64,000 nucleotides of DNA from CAIWHR01 sp963726775 (GTDB lineage Bacteria > Pseudomonadota > Gammaproteobacteria > Burkholderiales > Casimicrobiaceae). Location: assembly GCA_963726775.1 (NCBI GenBank), contig CAVSDL010000001.1:186001-250000 (forward strand), read 5' to 3'. Every line of letters starts with the position of its first letter. Positions within the stretch are counted from its first letter, which is position 1. The translations under genes and the position numbers were made by a program. This document shows, in pieces, positions 37,692 through 47,376 of the stretch. The notes beneath the pieces were generated by a model. That model worked only from the letters and a program-made list of their open reading frames with translations, was not told the DNA's origin and ran no database searches.

Positions 37692-38060
37692 GCTTCGTTC
37701 TCCTCGTTGGGGGACGCCGGCCCCGCGAACCGGAGCCGGCCTGGGACGTGGCAAACGCCGCAGTCTAACCAACAGCGCACAGCCCGTGCAACGCGGCGGC
37801 ATTGACGGAGCGCAAGGCCAGGACCCGCTGCACTTCCTCGCGCTCGACCGCGTCGAATTGTCGGCCGGGCGACATTCGCGACGTCCGAGCAAGGCGCCGG
37901 TGTCGGGCGATGTTAAACTTGTGCGTCTCATCAATGCTTTACGCTAACCGCCCCGCTTTTCCGTCGATGGCCCGGCCGCTGCCCCATCCGCTGCAACTTC
38001 CGGCGCCGGGTCGTCCGGCCGCCGCTACCCATCATTGACCTTCGATTCCGCAGGACGACC
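37692..38060. other. Divergent acs / fumarase intergenic region
   Basis: 369 bases without a convincing gene; the open frames present lack ribosome sites. GATGTTAAACTT near 37909 could hold a plus-strand -10-like element but there is no matching -35. GCAGGACGACC just precedes the fumarase ATG. Confidence 0.35.
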
Positions 38061-39578
38061 ATGGCCGCCATCCGCCAGGAAGATTTCATCCAGAGCGTCG
38101 CCGACGCACTGCAGTACATTTCGTATTACCACCCGCAGGACTACATCGACGCGCTGGGAGACGCCTACGACGCCGAGCAGTCGCCCGCGGCCAAGGATGC
38201 CATCGCGCAGATCCTCACCAATTCGCGGATGTGCGCCGAGGGACACCGCCCGATATGCCAGGACACGGGCATCGTCGTGGCGTTCGTGAAGGTCGGGATG
38301 AACGTGGAATGGCGGGGTGTGACGATGTCCATCACCGACATGGTCAACGAGGGCGTGCGGCGTGCCTACAACGATCCCGACAACAAACTGCGGGCGTCGA
38401 TCGTCGGCGATCCGGCGGGCGCGCGCAAGAACACGCGCGACAACACGCCGGCGGTCGTCCACTTCGACCTCGTGCCCGGCGCAGTCGTCGACGTGAGGAT
38501 CGCCGCGAAGGGCGGCGGATCGGAGAACAAATCCAAGTTCGCGATGCTGAACCCGTCCGACTCGATCGTCGACTGGGTGGTCAGGACGGTGCCGGCGATG
38601 GGCGCCGGCTGGTGCCCGCCGGGAATGCTCGGGATCGGCATCGGCGGCACCGCGGAGAAGGCGATCCTGCTGGCCAAGGAAGCGCTGATGGCGCCGATCG
38701 ACATGCACGCGCTGAAGGCGCGCGGCGCCGCGAACGCGATCGAGGAACTGCGCATCGAGCTCTACGACGCGGTGAACGCGCTGGGCATCGGCGCGCAGGG
38801 CCTGGGCGGCCTGTCCACGGTGCTCGATGTCAAGATCCTCGACTACCCGACGCACGCGGCTTCCAAGCCCGTGGGCATGATTCCCAATTGCGCCGCCACG
38901 CGCCATGCGCACTTCTCGCTCGACGGCAGCGGAGCCGCCCGGCTCGAGCCGCCGGACCTGTCGCGATGGCCCGACGTGCGCTGGGCGCCGTCGGCCGCGT
39001 CGAAGCGCGTCAATCTCGATACGCTGACGCCCGCCGAGGTCGCGACGTGGGCACCGGGCGAGACGCTGCTGCTCAACGGCAGGATGCTCACGGGCCGCGA
39101 TGCCGCACACAAACGCATCCAGGACATGCTGGCGAAAGGCGAGCCCCTGCCGGTGGATTTTCGCAACCGCGTGATCTACTACGTCGGCCCGGTCGATCCG
39201 GTGCGCGACGAAGTCGTCGGACCCGCGGGCCCGACCACCTCGACGCGGATGGACAAGTTCACCGAGATGATGCTCGCCGAGACCGGCCTGATCGCGATGA
39301 TCGGCAAGGCCGAGCGCGGGGCGATCGCGATCGATGCGATCAGGAAGCACAAGGCAGCTTACCTGATGGCGGTCGGCGGCGCTGCTTACCTTGTCTCGAA
39401 GGCAATCAGGAGTTCGCGCGTGGTCGCATTCGGCGATCTCGGCATGGAGGCCATCTACGAGTTCGAAGTCCGGGACATGCCCGTGACGGTCGCCGTCGAT
39501 GCGAACGGCACGTCCGTCCACCAGACCGGGCCCCGCGAGTGGCAGCGACGGATAGGCGGCATCCCGGTAACCACGTGA
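38061..39578 (+). CDS. Class I (iron-sulfur) fumarate hydratase
   Basis: 505 residues, continuous alpha and beta parts as in FumA/FumB. The three Cys proposed to ligate the 4Fe-4S cluster are visible in RPICQDTGI, GAGWCPPGMLGIGIGG and MIPNCAATRHAHF. KGGGSENKSKFAMLNPSD and the C-terminal GPTTSTRMDKFTEMML are also family blocks. It interconverts fumarate and malate in the TCA cycle and is oxygen-sensitive in characterised members. Monocistronic, divergent from acs. Confidence 0.95.
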   Translation: MAAIRQEDFIQSVADALQYISYYHPQDYIDALGDAYDAEQSPAAKDAIAQILTNSRMCAEGHRPICQDTGIVVAFVKVGMNVEWRGVTMSITDMVNEGVRRAYNDPDNKLRASIVGDPAGARKNTRDNTPAVVHFDLVPGAVVDVRIAAKGGGSENKSKFAMLNPSDSIVDWVVRTVPAMGAGWCPPGMLGIGIGGTAEKAILLAKEALMAPIDMHALKARGAANAIEELRIELYDAVNALGIGAQGLGGLSTVLDVKILDYPTHAASKPVGMIPNCAATRHAHFSLDGSGAARLEPPDLSRWPDVRWAPSAASKRVNLDTLTPAEVATWAPGETLLLNGRMLTGRDAAHKRIQDMLAKGEPLPVDFRNRVIYYVGPVDPVRDEVVGPAGPTTSTRMDKFTEMMLAETGLIAMIGKAERGAIAIDAIRKHKAAYLMAVGGAAYLVSKAIRSSRVVAFGDLGMEAIYEFEVRDMPVTVAVDANGTSVHQTGPREWQRRIGGIPVTT

Positions 39579-40212
39579 GCGGCGACCGCGCGCAGCGCGC
39601 CCTGGCCATGGGCGGTAGAGGCGAATCCCCTTGCGGCACCGGGCATGCACCCCACGCCGCGTCGGGCAAGCTACTCCCGCAAGGTGGCCCGCGGAGCGCC
39701 AGGGGCGTTCGTGCGGCATCTACCTGATATCGCCGGCAAACGCGCCCGGTCGTCGGAGCGCGTCGGCCACCCCGTCGTGCTGAGCGAGTCGGAGACACCG
39801 ACGACTGCCCGCGCAACGCGCCGGGATTCCGCGTCCTTGAGTCGTTCGGCCGACACCGCGCGCGGCGTCCAGCGCAGGATGCCGGCGCTCCGTGGCGACC
39901 GATGGCACGGTGTATGCTTGCAAGTCCCTGATTTCATCGTATTCAGAGGGAAGGACCGCAGGGCGGGCCGGGCTGCGACGAGCCGCATGAAGGATCCGCG
40001 GTTGTTGCGGTTTGCCGATGCGTGAGGCCAAGGTGACGACCACCGGAACCGGTTTGCGGGCGGCCGAAGCCAACCCGCCGCAGGACGCATGCGCGCCGCG
40101 CAGGTGGGTTTTCGTCACCGGCAGCCGCGCAGGAGTCCTGCCCGCCGTTCAGCGATGGAATCGGCCGGCACGCATTGCTGGCGCTACCCATCCGGCCCGT
40201 CCCGTTCCGCTC
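39579..40212. other. Intergenic region upstream of the solute-binding protein gene
   Basis: 634 bases; no reading frame here resembles a known family or has a good ribosome site. The only clear element is the promoter-like pair at 39918-39945. Confidence 0.4.
39918..39945 (+). promoter_or_regulatory. Candidate sigma-70 promoter
   Basis: TTGCAA (39918-39923), 16-base spacer, TATTCA (39940-39945). It is the best promoter-like pair in the gap before the solute-binding/GGDEF-EAL operon, but it would imply a leader of about 260 bases. Confidence 0.35.
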
Positions 40213-41136
40213 ATGCGCGCCCGGTTCCGGATCCTGCGGCGCGCGCTGCTTGCCGTCGCGCTGTCGGCGACATTCGCGCATGGCGGGATCACGCATGCGC
40301 AACAGTTGCTCGTCGTATCGTCGAGCAACGCCCCATCCTACCAGCAGGCGCTGACCGGCATCCGGACGGGCGCCGACGGCCTGGCGCTGGAAACGCAGCT
40401 GCTCACCGCCGAAAATCAGGAGACGTTGATGCGCGCGATCCGCGTCTCCGGCCGCGACACGGCACTTATCACGCTGGGGGCGCGAGCGTCCGATTTCGCG
40501 TTGCGTGCCGCGCCCACGATGCCCGTGGTCAACTGCATGGTTCGTTCCGCGGACGCCGCACGTGCACTGCCCAACGCGCAAGTCGTGCCGATGGATATCC
40601 CGGCGGAGGCGCATATCGAGTGGCTCCGGCAGCTCCTCCCGGCCGCGCGCCGCATCGGCATACTGTTCGATCCGGTGATCAATGCGCGGCGCGTCGAAGG
40701 ACTCGCGGCGGCGCTGGCGCAGGCCGGCTATGCGCCGGAGCTCGTCCCCGTTCCGTCGCCCAATGCGCTGCCGCAGGCGCTCGTCCGGCTGGCGAACGCC
40801 GCCGACGTCGTTCTCGCCTTACCCGACTCGACCGTGTACACACAGTCGACGTCGAAGCCACTGCTGCTCTTTTCCTTCCGCCACAGCATTCCGCTCATCG
40901 GACCCGGCGAGGCCTGGGTGAAGTCCGGCGCGCTCTATGCGGTCGAATGGGACTATCAGGAACTCGGCGGCTACTGCGCGGCGCTCGCTGCGCGCATGCT
41001 GGCGGGTCCGAAAGCTCCCGCGCCCACCCCCGTGCAACCCCAGGTCGTGGTCAACCTGCGCAGCGCCGAGCAGTTTCGCCTGAACTGGGGCGACGATCTC
41101 GTCTCCCTTGGACACCAGGTCCGGGTCGCCAAATGA
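40213..41136 (+). CDS. ABC-type substrate-binding (ABC_sub_bind-like) periplasmic protein
   Basis: 307 residues from the ATG at 40213, giving a signal peptide RARFRILRRALLAVALSATF ending HAQQ. The mature part is a two-lobed binding fold: LLVVSSSNAPSYQQALTGIR, ALITLGARASDFAL, PVVNCMVRSADAAR, ARRIGILFDPVINARRVEGL, VVLALPDSTVYT, FRHSIPLIGPGEAWVKSGAL. No permease or ATPase genes accompany it. Instead it overlaps the GGDEF-EAL gene by 4 bases (ATGA), so it likely feeds a periplasmic signal to that c-di-GMP protein. Confidence 0.82.
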   Translation: MRARFRILRRALLAVALSATFAHGGITHAQQLLVVSSSNAPSYQQALTGIRTGADGLALETQLLTAENQETLMRAIRVSGRDTALITLGARASDFALRAAPTMPVVNCMVRSADAARALPNAQVVPMDIPAEAHIEWLRQLLPAARRIGILFDPVINARRVEGLAAALAQAGYAPELVPVPSPNALPQALVRLANAADVVLALPDSTVYTQSTSKPLLLFSFRHSIPLIGPGEAWVKSGALYAVEWDYQELGGYCAALAARMLAGPKAPAPTPVQPQVVVNLRSAEQFRLNWGDDLVSLGHQVRVAK

Positions 41137-41537
41137 AACGCTTGCGCAGACATCTGACGCCGCTGGCGACGGACACGATTTCGCCGCTCAACCTGCCGCC
41201 GGTGCGGATGGGCCTGCTGACCAAGCTCAATGTGCTCACCGTCGGGCTCATCTTTCTGACCGCGCTCGCCACGACCGGATACTATCTCTGGCAGCAGTGG
41301 CGCCACGAAGAATACGAACTGCGCACGCACGGCGCGACCGTGATCCGGATGCTGGTCGAGCTGTCCGAGTACGGCCTCTACACGAATGACCGGGCCTACA
41401 TGGACGCGATCCTCGGCTCGCTCGATACCGAATCCGACATTGCCTACGTTGTCGGTGGTCGATGCCGGGCGCCAGTCGATCACGGAGCGGAGCTTCGTCG
41501 ACTCGCTGCGCGGCGTGGAACTCCCCGCGCTCGATAG
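41133..41537 (+). pseudogene. 5' part of the frameshifted GGDEF-EAL gene
   Basis: The ATG at 41133 overlaps the stop of the solute-binding protein gene. The frame gives MKRLRRHLTPLATDTISPLN, a membrane helix (LNVLTVGLIFLTALATTGYYL) and the start of the periplasmic sensor (LVELSEYGLYTNDRAYMDAI). At about 41454 one extra G (GTTGTC-G-GTGGTC) shifts the frame and a stop follows at 41535-41537. Removing one base joins it to the GGDEF-EAL frame with coherent sequence on both sides. Confidence 0.75.
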
Positions 41538-43446
41538 CGGCATCGACCTTCCGGCATTCGGAGCGTCAATCTCTGTCGACCGCACGATTCGCGGCCGCCA
41601 CTACATCGAGCTGATCGCGCCGGTAGGCAATTCCAAGGCCGGGTCCGCAATAGGACTCGCCGGAGCCTCGGGTGATGGCTCCGCGACGGCAGCGACAGTC
41701 GCATCGCCCCCGGTCGTCACCGCGCCCATCGGCCATGTCCGGCTGGGCATGACCTTCGACGTGATGGAGGGACAGTTCCGCAAGACGCTCATTGCCGCGC
41801 TGACGGCCATCGGCGTGGTCGTCATGCTCGCGATCGGCGCGACGCTGCTGCTCACGCGCCGCCTCGTGGCGCCGATGCGGAGACTGATGCGCGCGGCGCG
41901 AGCCGTCGGCTCGGGCAAGCTGGATGTCTACGTCCCGGCGCACTCATCGGACGAGCTCGGGCTGCTCACGCACACCTTCAACCACATGACCCAGCGGCTC
42001 TCCGAGTCGCAGGCCGAGGTCGCGACGTACCAGCGCACGCTCGAGGACAAGGTGGCGCAGCGGACCAAGGAGCTCGAAATCGCGACAGCGCATGCGTACA
42101 AGCTCGCGCAGCACGACATTCTCACCGGCCTGCCCAATCGATCGCTGCTGAATCAACGGCTGAAGCAAATGCTCGCCCAGGCGCAGCGCGACGGCACGCA
42201 TGTCGCCTGCCTGTTCCTGGATTTCGATCACTTCAAGCGAATCAACGACACGCTGGGCCACGACAACGGCGACCGCCTGCTGCAGGCCGTCGCCCAGCGG
42301 CTGACCAGCGCCGTGCGCGAATCCGATACCGTCGCGCGCCTGGGCGGCGACGAGTTCGTCCTGATCCTTCCCGGGCTCGATCCCGCGCACGCGACGTTCG
42401 AGACGATGACGGTTCTGGCGCGCGTCCGCGAGTCCTTCCTCGCGCCGTTTCGGCTGTCGGACCAGACGCCCACGCTCACCTGCTCGTTGGGCGTCTCGAT
42501 GTATCCGCTCGACGCCAGCGATCCGGTCAGCCTGATCAAGCAGGCGGACACCGCGATGTACGCCTCGAAAGAAGCAGGGCGCAACGCGTATCGCTTTTAC
42601 ACCGCGGACATGAACGCGCGGGTCCAGCTGCGCCTGCAGCTCGAGACCGACATGCGGCGCGGTCTCATGGACGATGAGTTCTTCCTCGTCTACCAGCCGC
42701 AGATCGAGATGCAATCCGGGCGCGCCGTCGGCGTCGAGGCGCTTCTGCGCTGGCGCGATCCCGAGCGCGGCGTCATCTCGCCCAACGATTTCATCCCGAT
42801 CGCCGAAGAATCCGGAATGATCCAGGCGCTGGGCGCGCGCGTGCTGCGCGATTCGTGCCGGCAGGTGGTGGCCTGGCACCGGCTGGGGATGATGCTGCGC
42901 CTTTCGGTCAACCTGTCCGTGCAGCAGCTCCAGCACGACAGCTGGCTCGGCATCGTCGACGAAGCGCTGCTGGCGAGCGGCCTTGCGGCGCATTACCTCG
43001 ACCTCGAAATCACCGAAAGCGTCATCATCACGCATCCGGAAAAAGCCGTCGCGACGCTCGTCAAGCTGAAGCAGCGCGGCGTTTCGATCACCGTGGACGA
43101 TTTCGGCACCGGCTATTCGAGCCTGTCCTACCTGGCGCGGCTTCCGATCCAGGCGGTAAAGGTCGACCAGCGCTTCGTGCATGGGCTCGAGCAGAACCGG
43201 AATGACGAGGCGATCACTCAAGCCATCATCGCGCTGTCGCATTCGCTCGGCCTCCGCGTCATCGCCGAGGGTGTGGAGACCGCCGCGCAGTTCGATTTCC
43301 TGAGGAATCACGGGTGCGAGGAAGCGCAGGGCTTCCTGATCTCGCACCCGCTCGAGGAACCCGAGCTCCGCAACTGGTGGCGGATGCAGGCCGAGGAAAG
43401 CCGCATCGTCGGCCGGCAGAGCGACATGTGGCAGGCGGAGGGGTGA
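41386..43446 (+). CDS. GGDEF-EAL diguanylate cyclase/phosphodiesterase, 3' part of a frameshifted gene
   Basis: The frame opens at ATG 41386, but homologous-looking sequence begins at about 41455 (VVDAGRQSITERSFVDSL). Order: rest of the periplasmic sensor, second membrane helix (LIAALTAIGVVVMLAIGATLL), HAMP (RRLVAPMRRLMRAARAVGSG), coiled coil, GGDEF domain with intact RLGGDEFVLIL, and EAL domain with VGVEALLRWRD, NLSVQQL, LEITESV, DDFGTGYSS, VKVDQRFV and AEGVETAAQ. Both active sites look intact, so cyclase and phosphodiesterase activity on c-di-GMP are both possible. If the frameshift is real, the product lacks the first helix; if it is a sequencing error, the full protein is about 770 residues. 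Confidence 0.85.
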   Translation: MTGPTWTRSSARSIPNPTLPTLSVVDAGRQSITERSFVDSLRGVELPALDSGIDLPAFGASISVDRTIRGRHYIELIAPVGNSKAGSAIGLAGASGDGSATAATVASPPVVTAPIGHVRLGMTFDVMEGQFRKTLIAALTAIGVVVMLAIGATLLLTRRLVAPMRRLMRAARAVGSGKLDVYVPAHSSDELGLLTHTFNHMTQRLSESQAEVATYQRTLEDKVAQRTKELEIATAHAYKLAQHDILTGLPNRSLLNQRLKQMLAQAQRDGTHVACLFLDFDHFKRINDTLGHDNGDRLLQAVAQRLTSAVRESDTVARLGGDEFVLILPGLDPAHATFETMTVLARVRESFLAPFRLSDQTPTLTCSLGVSMYPLDASDPVSLIKQADTAMYASKEAGRNAYRFYTADMNARVQLRLQLETDMRRGLMDDEFFLVYQPQIEMQSGRAVGVEALLRWRDPERGVISPNDFIPIAEESGMIQALGARVLRDSCRQVVAWHRLGMMLRLSVNLSVQQLQHDSWLGIVDEALLASGLAAHYLDLEITESVIITHPEKAVATLVKLKQRGVSITVDDFGTGYSSLSYLARLPIQAVKVDQRFVHGLEQNRNDEAITQAIIALSHSLGLRVIAEGVETAAQFDFLRNHGCEEAQGFLISHPLEEPELRNWWRMQAEESRIVGRQSDMWQAEG

Positions 43447-43450
43447 ATCG

Positions 43451-44026
43451 CTACTTCGCCAAGTCCGCTTGGGCATCGATGTCGCGCAGGACGCCGGGAT
43501 CGTCGACATCGATGCGCGCGATGCGGTCGCGAAGCGCGGTGACCACCGCTTTGGCGCCCTCGTCGCCCGCGAGTTCCGCGAGCGCCGCGTAACAAGGCTT
43601 GCCGAATCCGACCGGATGGCCGCGCTCGCCGCCGTGGAATGGCGCGGCGACCTGCGCGCCGCCTGCAACCGCCGCGGCCACGCGGGCGATCGTCGACGGC
43701 AGGATCCATGGCATGTCGGCGAGACCGACCAACCACCCGTCCGCGTCGGGTGCCGCCCGGACCCCGCATGCGAGACTCGTGCCCATGCCGTCGTCGGCGC
43801 CGGCGCACCGGACGATTTGCGCGCCTGCGGCACCCAATGCCGCGGCGAGTGCCGCATCGTCGGGCCGCACGACCGCGATCACCTGCGGCACGGCTTCGAG
43901 CAGATGCCGGCATGCGGCAGTGCCGACGCATTCGCCACCGGGCAGCATGGCCAGGAGCTTGTCCCCGCCGAAGCGCCTCCCGCGTCCGGCCGCGAGGAGT
44001 ATGCCTACGACGCGGAGCTCAGGCAT
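43451..44026 (-). CDS. MobA/MocA-like nucleotidyltransferase
   Basis: 191 residues. N-terminal ILLAAGRGRRFGGDKLLAML is the nucleotide-binding LAAGxGxRxGxxK motif. WLVGLADMPWILPSTI carries the metal-binding DMP, and GERGHPVGFGKPCYAAL is typical of molybdenum-cofactor cytidylyl-/guanylyltransferases of the MocA type. No other molybdenum-cofactor genes are present, so the exact substrate is open. It converges on the GGDEF-EAL gene with 4 bases between stops and follows dnaJ in the same orientation. Confidence 0.85.
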   Translation of the reverse strand: MPELRVVGILLAAGRGRRFGGDKLLAMLPGGECVGTAACRHLLEAVPQVIAVVRPDDAALAAALGAAGAQIVRCAGADDGMGTSLACGVRAAPDADGWLVGLADMPWILPSTIARVAAAVAGGAQVAAPFHGGERGHPVGFGKPCYAALAELAGDEGAKAVVTALRDRIARIDVDDPGVLRDIDAQADLAK

Positions 44027-44072
44027 TCGGTTCCGATCGACGTGTCACGCGGAGCGCGACGAGAACTCTCGA

Positions 44073-45224
44073 TCAGGGCGCAAAAAAGTCCCTGACCTTG
44101 TCCATGAAGGACTTGGCGCGCGGATTGTGGGCGCCCGGATCCTTGTCGTTGATCGCCTCGAACTCGCGAAGAAGTTCCCTTTGCCGTGCCGTCAGCTTGA
44201 CCGGAGTCTCCAGGGCGACATGGCAGAAGAGGTCGCCATGCTGTGCTCCGCGCACCTGCTTGATGCCCTTGGCGCGAAGGCGGAAAACCTGGCCTGTCTG
44301 CGTTTCCGCCGGAATCTTGATCTTGGCATGGCCGTCGAGCGTCGGGATCTCGATCTCGCCGCCCAGCGCCGCCGTGGCGAAGCTGATCGGCATTTCGCAA
44401 TGCAGGTCGCTGCCCTCGCGCTGGAACACCGCGTGCGGCTTCAGGTTGACGACGACGTAGAGATCGCCGGGCGGCCCGCCGTTCATGCCTGCCTCGCCTT
44501 CCCCCGTCAGCCGGATGCGGTCGTCCTGGTCGACGCCGGCGGGAATCTTCACCGAAAGCGTCTTGTATTTCTTGATGCGACCGGCACCGTCGCACGTGGC
44601 GCACGGCTCGGGGATGATCTTCCCGGTGCCGTGACACGCCGGGCACGTCTGCTGGATCGAGAAGAACCCCTGCGAGACGCGCACTTCGCCGCGCCCGTGG
44701 CAGGTCGGACAGGGCTTGGGTTGGGTGCCGGGTTTGGCGCCGGTGCCATGGCAGGTATCGCATCCCTCCATGGCCGGAATGCGGATCTTGGCTTCGGTGC
44801 CTCGCGCCGCATCCTCGAGCGCCAGCTCGAAGTTGTAGCGGAGATCCGCGCCGCGGTAGACGCCGCTGCCGCGACCGGCGCGCTGCGCGCCGAAGATCTC
44901 GCCGAAGATGTCGCCGAACGCGTCCGCGAAGCCGCCGAATCCTTCCGGCCCGCCGCCGAATCCCCGCGCGCCCGCTCCGGCGCCAAAGCCCGCCGAAGGG
45001 TCCACACCCGCATGGCCGAACTGGTCGTAGGCGGCGCGCTTCTTGGCATCGGAGAGAATCTCGTAGGCTTCCTTCGCCTCCTTGAATTTCTCCTCGGCGC
45101 CCTTCTCGTCCGGATTGCGGTCCGGATGATGCTTCATCGCGAGTTTCCGATAGGACTTCTTGATGTCCTCGTCGGAGGCGTCGCGGTTCACACCCAGCAC
45201 CGTGTAGTAGTCGCGCTTTGCCAT
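44073..45224 (-). CDS. dnaJ: Chaperone protein DnaJ
   Basis: 383 residues. J-domain with MKHHPDRNPDEKG (HPD motif), a Gly/Phe-rich region (GAGARGFGGGPEGFGGFADAF), four CxxCxGxG zinc repeats (CDTCHGTGAKPG, CPTCHGRGEV, CPACHGTGKI, CATCDGAGRI), then the C-terminal substrate-binding domains. Stimulates DnaK ATPase and delivers unfolded protein. It lies 172 bases after dnaK with a strong hairpin between. Confidence 0.98.
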   Translation of the reverse strand: MAKRDYYTVLGVNRDASDEDIKKSYRKLAMKHHPDRNPDEKGAEEKFKEAKEAYEILSDAKKRAAYDQFGHAGVDPSAGFGAGAGARGFGGGPEGFGGFADAFGDIFGEIFGAQRAGRGSGVYRGADLRYNFELALEDAARGTEAKIRIPAMEGCDTCHGTGAKPGTQPKPCPTCHGRGEVRVSQGFFSIQQTCPACHGTGKIIPEPCATCDGAGRIKKYKTLSVKIPAGVDQDDRIRLTGEGEAGMNGGPPGDLYVVVNLKPHAVFQREGSDLHCEMPISFATAALGGEIEIPTLDGHAKIKIPAETQTGQVFRLRAKGIKQVRGAQHGDLFCHVALETPVKLTARQRELLREFEAINDKDPGAHNPRAKSFMDKVRDFFAP

Positions 45225-45295
45225 GAATCCTCTGCCTGCAACGTTCGCTCAGCGGCGAACTGCAATCCAAATCTTCTCGACGCAAACGGCCGCGC

Positions 45296-45318
45296 CGGGC
45301 GGCGCATGGCGCCGCCCG
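45296..45318 (-). terminator. 10-bp perfect hairpin between dnaK and dnaJ
   Basis: CGGGCGGCGC-ATG-GCGCCGCCCG, perfect over ten pairs with a 3-base loop. No T-run follows. It may attenuate or process the transcript so that dnaJ is made at a lower level than dnaK. Confidence 0.5.
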
Positions 45319-45396
45319 ACTCGGCCAGACCTTCCGTCGCGCCCGCCGTTTCGCCGAAAGCCCTGCCGTGCGGGATGAAACAGGCCGGAGACGGCC

Positions 45397-47325
45397 CTAC
45401 TTCGGGTCCTTGACCTCGGTGTACTCCGCGTCGACGACCTTCTCGTCCTTCGCCTTGGCCTCGCCGCCGGCTGCCGCGCCCGCCGCGTCGGCCTTCTCCT
45501 TCGCCTCCGCGTACATGACCTCGCCCAGCTTCTGCGCCGCCGTGCCGAGCGCTTCGGCCTTGGCGTCGAGCGCTTCCTTCGCCGCATCCGGCTCCTTCAG
45601 CAGTTCCTCGGCGTCCTTCAGCGCAGCGTCGATCTTCGCCTTGTCCTCGGCCCCGATCTTGTCGCCGTACTCGGCGGTCGATTTCCTGACGCTGTGGACG
45701 AGCGCGTCCAGCGCGTTCCGGGCCTGCACGACGTCGAGCTGCTTGCGGTCGTCCTCGGCGTGCATCTCGGCATCCTTCACCATGGTCTGGATCTCGGCTT
45801 CGGAGAGGCCGGAGCTCGCCTTGATCTTGATCGTGTTCTCCTTGCCGGTCGCCTTGTCCTTCGCCGACACGTGCAGGATGCCGTTGGCGTCGATGTCGAA
45901 CGTGACCTCGATCTGCGGCATGCCGCGCGACGCGGGCGGGATTCCTTCGAGGTTGAACTGCCCGAGGCTCTTGTTGCCCTTCGCCACATCGCGCTCGCCC
46001 TGCAGCACGTGGATCGTCACCGCCGCCTGATTGTCGTCGGCGGTCGAGAACACCTGTTGCGCCTTGGTCGGGATCGTCGTGTTCTTCTGGATGAGCTTGG
46101 TCATCACGCCGCCCAGCGTCTCGATCCCCAGCGACAGCGGCGTCACGTCGAGCAGCAGCACGTCCTTGACGTCGCCCTGCAGCACGCCGCCCTGGATCGC
46201 CGCGCCCACGGCGACCGCCTCGTCCGGATTCACGTCCTTGCGCGGTTCCTTGCCGAAGAACTCCTTGACCTTCTCCTGCACCTTCGGCATGCGCGTCATC
46301 CCGCCGACGAGGATCACGTCACCGACGTCGGAGAGCTTGACCCCGGCGTCCTTGATCGCGATGCGGCAGGGCTCGATCGTGCGCTCGATCAGATCCTCGA
46401 CCAGCGATTCGAATTTCGCGCGCGTTATCCGCATCGACAGGTGTTTCGGTCCCGACGCATCCGCCGTGACGTACGGCAGATTGATATCGGTCTGCTGCGA
46501 TGACGAAAGCTCGATCTTTGCCTTCTCCGCGGCTTCCTTGAGGCGCTGCAGCGCGAGCACGTCGTTCTTGAGATCGACGCCCTGGTCCTTCTTGAACTCG
46601 GTGACGATGTAGTCGATCACGCGCTGATCGAAGTCCTCGCCTCCGAGGAACGTGTCGCCGTTGGTGGACAGCACCTCGAACTGGTGCTCGCCCTCGATCT
46701 CGGCGATATCGATGATGGAAATGTCGAAGGTCCCGCCACCGAGGTCGTAGACCGCGATCTTGCGGTCGCCTTCCTTCTTGTCCATGCCGAACGCGAGCGC
46801 GGCGGCGGTCGGCTCGTTGATGATCCGCTTGACTTCGAGGCCGGCGATCCGGCCGGCATCCTTGGTCGCCTGCCGCTGCGAGTCGTTGAAGTACGCCGGG
46901 ACCGTGATCACCGCCTCGGTGACTTCCTCGCCCAGGTAGTCCTCCGCGGTCTTCTTCATCTTGCGCAGCACTTCCGCGGACACCTGCGACGGCGCGATCT
47001 TCTTGCCGCGGACCTCGACCCACGCGTCGCTGTTGTCGTGGCGCACGATCCTGTAGGGCATCAGGTCGATGTCCTTCTGCACTTCCTTTTCCTCGAAGCG
47101 CCGGCCGATCAGCCGCTTGACGGCGAACAGCGTGTTCCTGGCGTTGGTGACCGCCTGCCGCTTCGCCGATGCTCCGACGAGGATCTCCCCGTCTTCCTGG
47201 TACGCGACGACCGAAGGCGTCGTGCGCGCGCCTTCGGAGTTCTCGATCACCTTCGGCTGTCCGCCTTCCATGATCGCTACGCAGCTGTTGGTGGTGCCGA
47301 GGTCGATGCCTATGATCTTTGCCAT
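45397..47325 (-). CDS. dnaK: Chaperone protein DnaK (Hsp70)
   Basis: 642 residues. The start AKIIGIDLGTTNSCVAIMEG is classic, with AAGGAACGGAC before the ATG. The ATPase domain includes VPAYFNDSQRQATKDAG, NEPTAAALAFG, YDLGGGTFDISI and VILVGGMTRMP. The substrate-binding domain (DVTPLSLGIETLGG) and helical lid follow, and the C-terminus has the VVDAEYTEV tail seen in bacterial DnaK. It is transcribed after grpE with a 51-base gap. Confidence 0.99.
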   Translation of the reverse strand: MAKIIGIDLGTTNSCVAIMEGGQPKVIENSEGARTTPSVVAYQEDGEILVGASAKRQAVTNARNTLFAVKRLIGRRFEEKEVQKDIDLMPYRIVRHDNSDAWVEVRGKKIAPSQVSAEVLRKMKKTAEDYLGEEVTEAVITVPAYFNDSQRQATKDAGRIAGLEVKRIINEPTAAALAFGMDKKEGDRKIAVYDLGGGTFDISIIDIAEIEGEHQFEVLSTNGDTFLGGEDFDQRVIDYIVTEFKKDQGVDLKNDVLALQRLKEAAEKAKIELSSSQQTDINLPYVTADASGPKHLSMRITRAKFESLVEDLIERTIEPCRIAIKDAGVKLSDVGDVILVGGMTRMPKVQEKVKEFFGKEPRKDVNPDEAVAVGAAIQGGVLQGDVKDVLLLDVTPLSLGIETLGGVMTKLIQKNTTIPTKAQQVFSTADDNQAAVTIHVLQGERDVAKGNKSLGQFNLEGIPPASRGMPQIEVTFDIDANGILHVSAKDKATGKENTIKIKASSGLSEAEIQTMVKDAEMHAEDDRKQLDVVQARNALDALVHSVRKSTAEYGDKIGAEDKAKIDAALKDAEELLKEPDAAKEALDAKAEALGTAAQKLGEVMYAEAKEKADAAGAAAGGEAKAKDEKVVDAEYTEVKDPK

Positions 47326-47376
47326 GTCCGTTCCTTGAGGTCGTTTAAGTCAACATGGTGCCGCGGGTGGGCATCG

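Noticed and set aside
39645..40025. 126-residue plus-strand frame between the fumarase and solute-binding genes
   Set aside because: Arg/Ser/Ala-rich without a ribosome site or family resemblance.
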